Source: Imperialibacter sp. EC-SDR9 (GTDB lineage: Bacteria; Bacteroidota; Bacteroidia; Cytophagales; Cyclobacteriaceae). From it: DNA of 64,000 nt. Below are positions 37,490 to 46,085 of this stretch, in pieces (the first letter of the stretch is position 1; every line of letters starts with the position of its first letter). Made by a program: the position numbers and the translations under genes. The notes beneath the pieces are model-generated. The model saw only the letters and a list, made by a program, of their open reading frames with translations. It had not been told where the DNA came from and made no database searches. The DNA is taken from the NCBI RefSeq assembly GCF_902498805.1, contig NZ_LR701578.1, positions 1-64,000 of the forward strand, written 5' to 3'.

Positions 37490-39073
37490 TTACAAAAAAT
37501 TAAGGGTCAATGCAGGTTCTGCATCAATTAACTGTTGGGTGTAGTCTGATGTTGGGTTGGCCAACACTTTTTCAATCTCTCCCGTTTCTTTTATTTCACC
37601 GTCTGCCATCACTGTCAGGTAATCGCACGTGTGGCGGAGAGCTGCAAGATTGTGCGATACCAGCAGAACGCCCAAGTTACGCTCTTTTTTCAAGTAAAGG
37701 AAAAGATCGAGAATTTCAGCCTGTATGGATTGATCCAACGAGGAGGTAGGCTCGTCGCAAAGCAAAATCTTGGGCTGTAGCGCTAATGACCTGGCAATAG
37801 CCAGGCGTTGTTTTTCACCACCAGAAAGCTGACTGGTATGGCTTTTCAAAAGTCCCTTCGGCAGCCTCACCCAGTCTAATAAGTCTTTTATGGTAGTTTT
37901 AGTTTCATTTTGGTTTTCGGCGATGGCTTCATTGGGTATTTGTTCCATGTTTTGACGAGGGTCGAAAGCGCTGGAAGGGTTTTGATAAATCACCTGAACA
38001 GCTCTTCGGAAGGCCACCAGTTCATCGGCAGTCAGGGTGTCGATAGACCTGCCCTGATAGTACAACTTATCGAAATGGTTCGGGTACATACCTGCCAGCG
38101 TCCGCATTAGGGTGGTTTTCCCCGACCCGGAAATACCTGCCAATCCGCTTATCGCTCCCTGGTAAAGCTCCAGTGACACCGATTGAACAGCTTTGACGGC
38201 TTTACTTCTGCGCCAGAAAAATCCAGTTGGTTGGTAAACAAAGTCCAGATTCTTTACAGCCAAAATCGGAGCGTCCCTGTCGGAAAGCCCTTCGGGCTTG
38301 CCCTTTCGAGACACCAGCCGCTTATGGGCCTCAATTAAACTGCTGGTATAGGTTTCCCTCGGTTGGTTCATTATTTCTTTTGTCACCCCATATTCAACTA
38401 CTCTTCCACTGTTAAGCACCATCAGCTTGTCGCACATGGGTTCCACAATTGACAGGTCGTGGGTAATAAATACAAGCGCCGCCTTTTCCTTTTTGGAAAA
38501 ATCTTTGAGAAGTCGCAAAATGGCCGCCTGATTCACGGTATCAAGTGCTGTTGTCGGCTCGTCGGCTATAATAAGGCTCGGTTTGGCCATCATAGCCATA
38601 GCGATAAGAATACGCTGCAACTGCCCTCCCGACAGCTGGTGAGGCAGGCTACCCAACAATCTTTCGGGGTCGTCAATGCCTGTCTTTTGAACCAATGCGT
38701 ACGCTTCTTCCATTTGAAACTTGATTCCCAAAGCCTGGCACTGATCCTGCCATTGTCTGAGGAGAGTAGTTACCGGAAAGCTTGCCTCCAGCGGCGACTG
38801 GGGAATGTAAGCAATGGAGTGCCCCCTCAGCACGCCAATTTGATCTTCCAGCGGCCTGCCTTTCCAATATATGTTTCCAGAGCGTTGAAGCCTTTCATCC
38901 AGCAAATGTAGCATACAATGTGCCAGCAAGGATTTTCCCGCACCACTTTCGCCCAGGATACCCAACGACTCACCGGGCTCTATCGACAGCGAAACATTGT
39001 CAAGTAAATTTTGCTGTCCGAATCGGACGGTAAGTGCCGAAATATTGAGCAGCACAGGTGGGTCGGCAGTCAT
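37490..39073 (-). CDS. Fused ABC-transporter ATPase (two nucleotide-binding domains)
   Basis: A 527-residue protein carrying two complete ATP-binding cassettes of the dipeptide/oligopeptide importer type. Walker A motifs are GESGAGKSL near 37 and GISGSGKTT near 317; signature motifs are LSGGQLQR and LSGGEKQR. The layout matches YejF-like fused ATPases. No permease or binding-protein genes are adjacent, so it must work with components encoded elsewhere. Its start overlaps the stop of the exonuclease gene by four bases. Confidence 0.9.
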   Translation of the reverse strand: MTADPPVLLNISALTVRFGQQNLLDNVSLSIEPGESLGILGESGAGKSLLAHCMLHLLDERLQRSGNIYWKGRPLEDQIGVLRGHSIAYIPQSPLEASFPVTTLLRQWQDQCQALGIKFQMEEAYALVQKTGIDDPERLLGSLPHQLSGGQLQRILIAMAMMAKPSLIIADEPTTALDTVNQAAILRLLKDFSKKEKAALVFITHDLSIVEPMCDKLMVLNSGRVVEYGVTKEIMNQPRETYTSSLIEAHKRLVSRKGKPEGLSDRDAPILAVKNLDFVYQPTGFFWRRSKAVKAVQSVSLELYQGAISGLAGISGSGKTTLMRTLAGMYPNHFDKLYYQGRSIDTLTADELVAFRRAVQVIYQNPSSAFDPRQNMEQIPNEAIAENQNETKTTIKDLLDWVRLPKGLLKSHTSQLSGGEKQRLAIARSLALQPKILLCDEPTSSLDQSIQAEILDLFLYLKKERNLGVLLVSHNLAALRHTCDYLTVMADGEIKETGEIEKVLANPTSDYTQQLIDAEPALTLNFL

Positions 39074-39804
39074 TCGTTAACGTCTACAAACAATATTTTA
39101 TCCTTCGGAATAGTCGGTTGCTGATGCAGCCGAAGGAAAACCTGGGCAGTAGCTACTACATCGTTTTTACAGTAGCGGGCAATTCTGTCAATGTCTCCGG
39201 TGCCATAGTAAACTTCATTTACCATGCTTCCATCAATATCATCCTTTGGAGATGGAATTCCCAAAACCGCTGTGAGAAGTTGCAAGGAGGTAAAGCTTTT
39301 TCTGTCTCCGTACTTCCACATTTCCATGGTGTCAAGGTGTGGCACCTCCCATGGTTTTTTGCCTTCAAGTCGTAGAATATCGGGCAACGGGATTCCGTGA
39401 ATAGTCATTCTTCTGCATAGATAGGGGTAGTCAAATTCCTTTCCGTTGTGGGCACAGAGGAAGTAGCCCTGATTAAACTTTTGCTCCATCAGCTTTTGGA
39501 AGCTTGTAAGCAACTGATGTTCATCGTCGTTGCTCAACGATGTCACCCTCAACTCCACACTTTTATCCTCATTGAAAGCAAAGTAACCCAGCCCAATAAC
39601 GATTACCTTTCCAAACTCAGAGTAAATTGCTGCCCGGTTTTCATACATTTCAGCCGCATCGACCTCATCATTTCCCCCTGAGAGGCTAACAGCCTTTTTG
39701 CTCCAGAGTTTTTGCCAAATTGGGTCGAGTTCGTCAAATTTCTGTCTTCCTGCTACGGTTTCAATGTCTATAAAAAGGATCTTCTTTGGAGTGCTGTCTG
39801 CCAT
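39070..39804 (-). CDS. Predicted 3'-5' exonuclease (PolB-type DEDDy)
   Basis: A 244-residue protein resembling the exonuclease domain of family B DNA polymerases (PF10108-like). Exo I is FIDIET near residue 11, Exo II is CAHNGKEFDYPYL near 118 and Exo III is YCKNDVVAT near 213 with the Tyr of the DEDDy class. It should degrade DNA or RNA from the 3' end; its biological role is uncharacterised. It is translationally coupled to the downstream ABC ATPase gene. Confidence 0.88.
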   Translation of the reverse strand: MADSTPKKILFIDIETVAGRQKFDELDPIWQKLWSKKAVSLSGGNDEVDAAEMYENRAAIYSEFGKVIVIGLGYFAFNEDKSVELRVTSLSNDDEHQLLTSFQKLMEQKFNQGYFLCAHNGKEFDYPYLCRRMTIHGIPLPDILRLEGKKPWEVPHLDTMEMWKYGDRKSFTSLQLLTAVLGIPSPKDDIDGSMVNEVYYGTGDIDRIARYCKNDVVATAQVFLRLHQQPTIPKDKILFVDVNE

Positions 39805-39839
39805 GCCACAATATTTTTTCTATTAAAATAGAAAAATAT

Positions 39840-40244
39840 TTACGGATGCAAGACACCTTCAAGCCCTATCTCTTCGATATAGCTCAAATTATCTTCTAAA
39901 ATGGTATCAGGGACAAAAATATATTTCTTGTCATACACCTGGTTGCCAATAAAAAAACTGACCCAGTATTCATTGTTAAGGCCAAAAACCTGGGGATGGA
40001 TGGACTCTACCTGCATCGCTCCTCCTCCGTCAACTAGTGGGAACATGTGCCGAAGTGTAGAAGTCTTTTGCTTCTCGCCATCTAGTTCGCCATACCCCTT
40101 GGAGGTAACCATCACATTTTCCAAAGGCCGATCATTTCTGTTAATGAGGTACACCACCCATTCTGCTTCTTCGTCAACTGTCGGCTTTTTAACCACAGCC
40201 AGGGTAACATCTTTTACAGGTAAAAAGGGAATGTCTTTTTTCAT
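39840..40244 (-). CDS. Conserved-looking hypothetical protein upstream-coupled to lipB
   Basis: A 134-residue soluble protein without signal peptide or membrane helix. It appears to be a beta-rich domain (VVYLINRNDRPLENVMVTS, then YWVSFFIGN and YDKKYIFVPDT), with an acidic C-terminus. I do not recognise a named family. Its ATG overlaps the lipB stop by four bases, and it ends 36 bases before the exonuclease start, so it belongs to a lipB-anchored operon. A link to lipoate metabolism is only suggested by coupling. Confidence 0.75.
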   Translation of the reverse strand: MKKDIPFLPVKDVTLAVVKKPTVDEEAEWVVYLINRNDRPLENVMVTSKGYGELDGEKQKTSTLRHMFPLVDGGGAMQVESIHPQVFGLNNEYWVSFFIGNQVYDKKYIFVPDTILEDNLSYIEEIGLEGVLHP

Positions 40245-40972
40245 GCAGTGACGAGGTTCATTTCAAATAGAGAAGCAATGTTCTTCAAAAGCCTCTGTTG
40301 TACCTCTTCCATACTCACTTCAATCCCAAGCTCTTGCTGTAGGGAAGTCACCGCTTTATCATCTATCCCACATGGCACGATGTGCTTGAAATAATCGAGA
40401 TTGGTATTCACATTGAACGCCAGCCCATGCATGGTGACCCACCTGCTTGACTTCACTCCAAGGGCACAGATCTTTCGTGGGTCCTTCTGTTCCTCAAAGT
40501 CAAGCCATACGCCCGTAAGCCCGGCAATTCTTCCGGCCTTCACCCCGTATTCGGCTAAGGTCATTATTACAGCCTCTTCTAGTAGTCGAAGGTATTTGTG
40601 GATGTCGGTAAAGAAATTATCGAGGTCGACTATTGGATAAACAACCAACTGGCCCGGGCCATGGTACGTAATGTCGCCGCCTCTGTTGATCTTGTAATAG
40701 TTAGCGTCTATTTGTTTGAGTTCGTCATCATTTACCAACAGATTCTCTGCTTTTCCGCTTTTTCCCAGCGTAAACACGTGTGGGTGTTGGCAGAACAAAA
40801 GATAGTTGGGAGTGTGTTTCTGAAGGTCAACAGCAGCATCCCTGTTTTGAATCTTCAGCGTCACAGTCTCGGCAAATAGCTTCTCCTGATAGTCCCACGC
40901 CTCCTGATAGTCAATAAAACCAAGGGAGATGACTTGTGTAGTTTTGTTTTTGATAGCGGCAGTAGCCTGCAT
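40241..40972 (-). CDS. lipB: Octanoyl-ACP:protein octanoyltransferase
   Basis: Transfers octanoate from acyl carrier protein to lipoyl domains. The 243 residues include GGDITYHGPGQLVVYPI near 98, the catalytic Lys in ALGVKSSRWVTMHG near 170 and the catalytic Cys in IVPCGID near 200. LipA at 52.7-53.6 kb would then insert sulfur. The order is manA-like gene, lipB, then a 134-residue hypothetical gene. Confidence 0.96.
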   Translation of the reverse strand: MQATAAIKNKTTQVISLGFIDYQEAWDYQEKLFAETVTLKIQNRDAAVDLQKHTPNYLLFCQHPHVFTLGKSGKAENLLVNDDELKQIDANYYKINRGGDITYHGPGQLVVYPIVDLDNFFTDIHKYLRLLEEAVIMTLAEYGVKAGRIAGLTGVWLDFEEQKDPRKICALGVKSSRWVTMHGLAFNVNTNLDYFKHIVPCGIDDKAVTSLQQELGIEVSMEEVQQRLLKNIASLFEMNLVTA

Positions 40973-40974
40973 GG

Positions 40975-41961
40975 TTAGCTGATATAGGATTCCAACATTT
41001 TGAATCCCGAAGTAGTTTCAAGCGTTACTTTCTTCAATTCAGCCGGTAGTAGCACACAGTCTCCCATTTTCACTTCTATGCTTCCGCCGTCATAAGCTAT
41101 GTTCAGCTCACCGCTCATGCATACGTAAATAATAAACGAGTCGAGGTAGTGGTAGTCACGCTCAATATCCTTGGTGCATTCAAGCTTATTTGTGATGAAA
41201 TATGGGCTCTTCACAAGCTTCACCGGCTCATTCAACTTGTTCTGATACATTGTCTTGTAATGCTCATGGTAGGTGTAGTCAATCGCATCCAGCGACTCAT
41301 CCACATGCAACTCCCTCTTGTTGCCTTTGTCGTCTACTCTGTCAAAGTCGTAAATGCGGTAGGTAGTGTCAGATGTTTGCTGAATCTCGGCCAGCAACAA
41401 CCCCTTGCCAATGGTGTGCACCCTGCCAGCTGGCAAATAAAACACGTCGTCGTTGAATACTTTCTCATGGTTCAACACGTCCATTATTCGTCCTCTTTCG
41501 AAGTAGTCCAGGAATTTCTCCTTAGACATTTTGCGGTTAAACCCCGTGATGAGCTCCGCACCATGGTCGGCCTGGAAAATATACCACATCTCCGTCTTAC
41601 CATGTCCATTGTGACGAGCCTTGGCCAGTTCATCATTTGGGTGCACCTGTATGCTGAGATCATCATTGGCATCGATAAACTTCACCAGCAAAGGGAATTC
41701 GTCGCCAAACTTCTCATAGATTTTTTCACCAACCAGCGCAGCCTCAAACTTCTGGATCAGCTCCTTGAGGTTCATGCCCTCCAAATGTCCCTCTGCCACC
41801 TCGGAGATATTGCCCTCAACGCCTGAGATTTCCCAGGTTTCTCCGCAATTGGGCAACTTGCCAAAGTCTTTGCCAAGTATGGTCTTAATTTTCTGTCCAC
41901 CCCAAATTTTGTCTTTGAAGATGGTTTTAAACTTTAAAGGATATAATTTTAGTTGTATCAC
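40975..41961 (-). CDS. Class I mannose-6-phosphate isomerase-like protein
   Basis: Interconverts mannose 6-phosphate and fructose 6-phosphate. The 328-residue protein has the cupin metal site of type I enzymes, with SIQVHPNDELAKARHN near 99 and GKTEMWYI near 115, and a C-terminal cupin half. It is similar in length to Bacillus ManA. The start is GTG 41961; no ATG is available before KLYPLKFKTIFKDKIWG. It ends two bases before lipB begins. Confidence 0.9.
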   Translation of the reverse strand: MIQLKLYPLKFKTIFKDKIWGGQKIKTILGKDFGKLPNCGETWEISGVEGNISEVAEGHLEGMNLKELIQKFEAALVGEKIYEKFGDEFPLLVKFIDANDDLSIQVHPNDELAKARHNGHGKTEMWYIFQADHGAELITGFNRKMSKEKFLDYFERGRIMDVLNHEKVFNDDVFYLPAGRVHTIGKGLLLAEIQQTSDTTYRIYDFDRVDDKGNKRELHVDESLDAIDYTYHEHYKTMYQNKLNEPVKLVKSPYFITNKLECTKDIERDYHYLDSFIIYVCMSGELNIAYDGGSIEVKMGDCVLLPAELKKVTLETTSGFKMLESYIS

Positions 41962-41991
41962 GTTTATCGAATCTAATCCGCAAATATATAA

Positions 41992-42351
41992 ATGCCTGCC
42001 AAGTCACATAACCAAAGCGTAGGGAAAAAAGGAGAAATAATTGCCACAGACCATTTGCGAAAAGCAGGTTATGAAATAATTGCAAAAAACTATAGGGCTG
42101 GTCGGGGTGAAATTGACATAATCGCAAAACTTGCGGCCACCCTGATATTTGTTGAAGTGAAAACCCGATCCAATGGAAAATTTGGCTATCCGGAGGAAGC
42201 TGTAACTCAAAAAAAAGCTGACAAACTAATAGAAACAGCCCAGGCGTATATGGAAGAAGTTAACTGGGAGGGCAACATTAGGTTCGATATTATTTCCGTC
42301 GACTTGCAGCGCAGTGCCGAAATAACCCACTTTGAAGATGCCTTTCACTAA
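41992..42351 (+). CDS. YraN-family (UPF0102) nuclease-like protein
   Basis: A 119-residue protein with a restriction-endonuclease-like fold. The putative active-site pattern appears as GEIDIIAK (Glu-x-Asp) and FVEVKTRSN (Glu-x-Lys). The family is widespread and its physiological role is unsettled; a role in Holliday junction or DNA processing is suggested from structure. It diverges from the manA-like gene and is convergent with the YwqK-like gene, five bases apart. Confidence 0.9.
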   Translation: MPAKSHNQSVGKKGEIIATDHLRKAGYEIIAKNYRAGRGEIDIIAKLAATLIFVEVKTRSNGKFGYPEEAVTQKKADKLIETAQAYMEEVNWEGNIRFDIISVDLQRSAEITHFEDAFH

Positions 42352-42356
42352 ATGAT

Positions 42357-43202
42357 TTACTTTAGCTGCACCATTAAGCGCTCCCTGTCATATATCAACT
42401 CTCCTTTGTCATTCCATTCCCTCAGAATGACTGGACTAAAGCTTTCGTCGAAAGGATCTTTTGAATACTCGACCTCACGCTTTCTCCTGTTCCTGATAGG
42501 GTAATACTCCCGCCAAACGCCAACTTTGTGGTCAAACTTATACTCGCCCATTACGGCTATCTGTCCGTTGGCATGAAAAGCATAGTAGTAGCCTTCCTTC
42601 TCCCCATACTCAATCGGAATTACTTCCTTCATTTTGGTTCGTTCAACGTCCCAATAAGCAATTTTTGACTCCCTTGGCCAACCCTTGTAGTACTTTTCCT
42701 TGTTGAGGAGAATGTCGGATTTATTGAGTTCTACCCATCGACCGTGTTTCGTACCCTTGTAGAAAAACCCTTCTTCCAGCACCTGATCCCCCAATACTTT
42801 GCGGTAGGGGCCGTGCAAAATTCCGGCATACTCCTTGTCGATATTTCTGCTGGCTACAATTTTCTTTCTTTTGAAATTGTACCAATAAATATCTCTCACA
42901 TATTCATCCGGCTCCTGATACACTTTCAGGTAGCTAAACAATTCCAGTACCGTATTCTCTCCAAAGCCCGTTCTGGTGAAACCCTTCTTCGTCTTTACTC
43001 CATAGTACACGTTCCTCTTTGGCTTTTTCTTCTTGACGTCGATTTTCTCATTCTCCTCGTCCAGGGCATCCAGGTCAATGGTAAGGGGGGAATCATATTT
43101 GGGCTCAAACGAAAATTCCTCCTCCTGCGCCTGAAGAGGGCCAGAGGCTAAAAGCAGCAATACGAAAACAGAGGATATTTGATATTTTATTGCCATTGAC
43201 AC
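42357..43202 (-). CDS. Exported YwqK/MORN-repeat-like protein
   Basis: A 281-residue exported protein with a signal peptide (cut after LQAQ near 26). The middle and C-terminal parts contain MORN-like segments such as GTKHGRWVEL, EKEGYYYAFHANGQIAVMGEY and KVGVWREYYPI, typical of proteins labelled YwqK-family antitoxins. The signal peptide argues against a cytoplasmic antitoxin role, and no toxin gene is next to it. The function is unknown. Confidence 0.75.
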   Translation of the reverse strand: MSMAIKYQISSVFVLLLLASGPLQAQEEEFSFEPKYDSPLTIDLDALDEENEKIDVKKKKPKRNVYYGVKTKKGFTRTGFGENTVLELFSYLKVYQEPDEYVRDIYWYNFKRKKIVASRNIDKEYAGILHGPYRKVLGDQVLEEGFFYKGTKHGRWVELNKSDILLNKEKYYKGWPRESKIAYWDVERTKMKEVIPIEYGEKEGYYYAFHANGQIAVMGEYKFDHKVGVWREYYPIRNRRKREVEYSKDPFDESFSPVILREWNDKGELIYDRERLMVQLK

Positions 43203-43442
43203 TTCAACGAGTAGAAGGGAACGGATATTTTGCGAAAAATAGGAAAAAGAATCCTATTTATCAGGATGAGGGCGTCTATCGAGCAGACGTTCTTGTCGTA
43301 CGTCATGAAATTGAAATGGACAGCTGTAGTTTCAAAAGTGCCCTGTTGCACAATCCAATTAACTCCCACATATTTAAGGGTTGATGACTGACCAAAACGA
43401 ACCTATTCCGATAGATTCTCGCTAAATTGAAACCCCCATACC

Positions 43443-44351
43443 ATGACCAAACCCCTGGCCCAATCTTACAAAGTAGTCACTTCCAACCGCTGCTTATTGG
43501 GCGAAGGCCCCGTGTGGGACAGCCAACGGCAAATCATCTGCTGGCTGGACATCCTGAATGGCATTATTCATGAGTACAGCCCGTCTAAAAACAGCCACCG
43601 GCAAATCCCACTGCACGATATGGTCGGAGCAGTGGCCTTGTGCAAAAACGGTGACTTCATCGCCGCCATGAAAAGCGGACTAGCCATAGTTGAACGGAAC
43701 AATGGAGCTGTAAAGCCGCTGGTTGATCCGGAAAGTCACCTGCCAGGCAACCGCTTCAACGAAGGAAAATGTGATCCGGCGGGTCGCCTCTGGGCGGGCA
43801 CCATGGCACTATCGGAAGTGGAAGGAGCCGGTAATCTTTACATGCTCGACACCGATGGCACTTGCACGTTAAAAATACCCGGCGTCAGCATCTCCAACGG
43901 CCTGGCATGGACTTCCGACCATAGAACAATGTACTATATCGATTCACCCACCCGAAAGGTGGTGGCTTATGACTACAAGCATGCAACCGGCCATATTTCC
44001 AATCAGCGAGTAGCGATCTCCATTCCTGAGAAAGAAGGCTCTCCCGACGGCATGACCATCGATAGCGAAGGCATGCTGTGGATCGGTCACTGGGACGGCT
44101 GGCAAGTTGCCCGCTGGAACCCGCTATCAGGGCAAAAGCTGTTGAGCATCCGCATGCCAGCTGCCCGCATTACTTCCTGCACTTTCGGAGGGGATGACCT
44201 ACGAGACCTCTATATCACATCGGCCAGAGTAGGGCTCACTAACGAACAGCTCGAAGAGCAGCCACTGGCGGGGTCACTTTTTGTGGTAGAAAATTGCGGG
44301 TTCAAAGGGACGGAGGCAGTTAAGTTCGGTTATAGCGAAGCAAGTCTTTGA
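43443..44351 (+). CDS. SMP-30/gluconolactonase-family lactonase
   Basis: A 302-residue six-bladed beta-propeller enzyme that hydrolyses sugar lactones. The metal-ligand Glu is in LGEGPVWD near 19. NRFNEGKCDPAGRLWAGTM (Asn and Asp) near 100, SNGLAWTSDHRTMYYIDS near 152 and SPDGMTIDSEGMLWIG near 201 match the catalytic core. No signal peptide is present, so it is cytoplasmic. No sugar-catabolism genes are adjacent. Confidence 0.92.
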   Translation: MTKPLAQSYKVVTSNRCLLGEGPVWDSQRQIICWLDILNGIIHEYSPSKNSHRQIPLHDMVGAVALCKNGDFIAAMKSGLAIVERNNGAVKPLVDPESHLPGNRFNEGKCDPAGRLWAGTMALSEVEGAGNLYMLDTDGTCTLKIPGVSISNGLAWTSDHRTMYYIDSPTRKVVAYDYKHATGHISNQRVAISIPEKEGSPDGMTIDSEGMLWIGHWDGWQVARWNPLSGQKLLSIRMPAARITSCTFGGDDLRDLYITSARVGLTNEQLEEQPLAGSLFVVENCGFKGTEAVKFGYSEASL

Positions 44352-44370
44352 CCGGAACAGCACAAAAAAA

Positions 44371-44400
44371 GGAAAGCCTCCCATTGCTGAGAAGCTTTCC
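44371..44400 (-). terminator. Terminator of the tRNA-Arg transcript
   Basis: GGAAAGC and GCTTTCC form a 7-base stem. On the minus strand it is followed by seven T residues. It lies 14 bases beyond the 3' end of the tRNA and could also slow plus-strand transcripts leaving the lactonase gene. Confidence 0.75.
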
Positions 44401-44413
44401 TGAAACCGATTCG

Positions 44414-44487
44414 TGAACCTGGAGGGAGTCGAACCCCCAACCTTCTGATCCGTAGTCAAATGCTCTATCCAGTTAAGCTACAGGTCC
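44414..44487 (-). tRNA. tRNA-Arg (anticodon ACG)
   Basis: A 74-base cloverleaf on the minus strand. The acceptor stem GGACCTG pairs with CAGGTTC (one G-U), with discriminator A. The anticodon loop CTACGGA sits between TTTGA and TCAGA stems. The T-loop contains GTTCGACTC. The next bases are CGA, so CCA is not encoded and must be added. A34 is expected to be deaminated to inosine, reading CGU/CGC/CGA codons. Confidence 0.95.
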
Positions 44488-44616
44488 AGTTATTTATTTC
44501 CGGCTATTCCCCAACCATCTCGCCAGCTTTCTTGTCATGTTAAACAAGAGGCAAGGCTTTCCGGTTGAATCACTGATCAGATGCTGAATTTACACCTCAT
44601 CATTAATTACGGGGTG

Positions 44617-44624
44617 CAAAGTTA
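44617..44624 (-). promoter_or_regulatory. Possible tRNA-Arg promoter -7 element
   Basis: TAACTTTG on the minus strand is a perfect TAnnTTTG, but there is no clear -33 partner. If used, the precursor tRNA would carry a 5' leader of about 125 bases. Confidence 0.3.
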
Positions 44625-44679
44625 ATATATCTTGATTCATTAAAAAAGACTTTGACATTCTTAGTTAGTAATTTTAAGT

Positions 44680-44687
44680 TATCTTTG
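44680..44687 (+). promoter_or_regulatory. Possible promoter -7 element for the beta-barrel gene
   Basis: TATCTTTG is a perfect TAnnTTTG, 34 bases before the ATG at 44722. TTTG at 44651-44654 lies 25 bases upstream, farther than the optimum of 19. Confidence 0.4.
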
Positions 44688-44721
44688 CGCTCTATTATTC
44701 AAAAAAGCAACGTTTCTATTC

Positions 44722-45462
44722 ATGCAGCGATTCATTTTATTAGCTCTATCGGTATTAACATTCACTTTTACTGCGTCTGGCAATGCCGGCACAGAGCCTA
44801 ACGACAATAAAGAAACGCAACAAGTACATGGGCCAAGGCCCGACCTGCCAGGCAAGCTGCTGATCAATTTGGGCTCAAGTTATTTTGTGGATGCTCCGGA
44901 AGGAATGAAAACGAAAGTATTTGAATCACGCCCATTGGATTTGTATTATACCTATCACTTCGATATCCCCAGCTTGAAGCTTTCCTTCGTGCCAGGCATC
45001 GGCTTTGGCTTTGATAGATATAGCTTTAAGAAAGCCGTGGGGCTGAGCTACGAAACAACGGGAGGTGAAACCAACCTCGTGCTGGATTCCATTGCCGATG
45101 TAAAGGTATTGAGGAGTAAATTAATCACTAACTACATAGACGTTCCATTGGAGCTGCGGTTTGTCCCCAACTTGGAAAACAAAGAGCGTAGTGTGTTTGT
45201 TGGTGTTGGCGGCTCCATAGGTTATCTGTTTGAGGCGCATACCAAGTTCAAATACGAGGACGATGGAGGCAAGAAAATGACCAAGCAGAGAGAAGATTGG
45301 AATCTTAACAAAATAAGATACAGTGTACATGCCAGGCTGGGCATTGGCGGATTCTCTGTCTACTACAAAATGGGATTGAGCGACGTTTTCCAAAGTGGCA
45401 AAGGCCCGAACGGCATCAACGTTACTGCCAATACAATCGGCATCTCGTTTAACGGCTTCTAA
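44722..45462 (+). CDS. Outer-membrane beta-barrel protein
   Basis: A 246-residue exported protein. The signal peptide is MQRFILLALSVLTFTFTASG. The mature part shows alternating hydrophobic strands, for example LYYTYHFDIPSLKLSFVPGIGFGFDRY and SVHARLGIGGFSVYYKMGLSDVF, and ends in GISFNGF with the terminal Phe common to barrel proteins. It resembles PorT-like/outer-membrane barrel families of Bacteroidota, but a specific role cannot be named. It is convergent with the PAP2-like gene, two bases apart. Confidence 0.78.
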   Translation: MQRFILLALSVLTFTFTASGNAGTEPNDNKETQQVHGPRPDLPGKLLINLGSSYFVDAPEGMKTKVFESRPLDLYYTYHFDIPSLKLSFVPGIGFGFDRYSFKKAVGLSYETTGGETNLVLDSIADVKVLRSKLITNYIDVPLELRFVPNLENKERSVFVGVGGSIGYLFEAHTKFKYEDDGGKKMTKQREDWNLNKIRYSVHARLGIGGFSVYYKMGLSDVFQSGKGPNGINVTANTIGISFNGF

Positions 45463-45464
45463 GG

Positions 45465-46085
45465 CTAGGAAAATACCATCATCATCAGGTAACAAAATCC
45501 TCCTCCGAGAGCAGCGCCAGCTGCCACTTGAGAAAAACTATGGGCTTGCAGCACCAACCGGGCTGTCATTACCCATCCCAGCACAACAATTGCCGCCACA
45601 AAAGGGATAAGTAACTCGCTTCCCGGAAAAATATGGACCAGGGCCAAAATAAAGCCCACCACGCCTCCGATGCCGGCACTGTGAATACTTATTTTCCAGA
45701 AGAAAGTGATTCCCGTAAGCAACACAATCAGCAAAGTGGTGGTGAGCATCAGTAGCACCAACACAGGATTTAGAGTAAGCTTACTATAAAACATATAGGT
45801 AGTTACCCCATAAAAACTAGTAATAAAAACAAAAGGAACCAGCCTGTCATTTTTATCGTGCATTTGAAGGCTTTTGATAGTTGAAGTGAGCCTAAGCGCC
45901 AAAAGACTCAGCACAGGTATAATCAGAGTGGTGGTGGACAGCGCCAGCAGAATGTACGGCACATTTTCGTCGGCCAGCGGCCTGAACGCCTGAGGCACGT
46001 ACCGAAAAATAACAAAAAACATGATCGTCGGCAGAAGAAGCGGGTGAAAGACCACCGATAATGCCTGCATAAAAAACCTTAGCAC
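45465..46085 (-). CDS. PAP2-like membrane protein with degenerate active site
   Basis: A 206-residue membrane protein with about six helices. Its topology and remnants resemble phosphatidic-acid phosphatase type 2 enzymes: KNDRLVPF in place of the K..RP motif, HSAGIGG in place of PSGH, and R-x5-H-x3-Q-VAAG in place of the last motif with its Asp. Key residues differ, so phosphatase activity is doubtful. Its start codon overlaps the rpoN stop by a base, suggesting co-transcription. Confidence 0.7.
   Translation of the reverse strand: MLRFFMQALSVVFHPLLLPTIMFFVIFRYVPQAFRPLADENVPYILLALSTTTLIIPVLSLLALRLTSTIKSLQMHDKNDRLVPFVFITSFYGVTTYMFYSKLTLNPVLVLLMLTTTLLIVLLTGITFFWKISIHSAGIGGVVGFILALVHIFPGSELLIPFVAAIVVLGWVMTARLVLQAHSFSQVAAGAALGGGFCYLMMMVFS

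Noticed and set aside
43190-43384. A 64-codon plus-strand frame in the gap before the SMP-30 gene.
   Set aside because: It starts within the divergent YwqK-like gene, has no domain or signal, and no promoter was visible.
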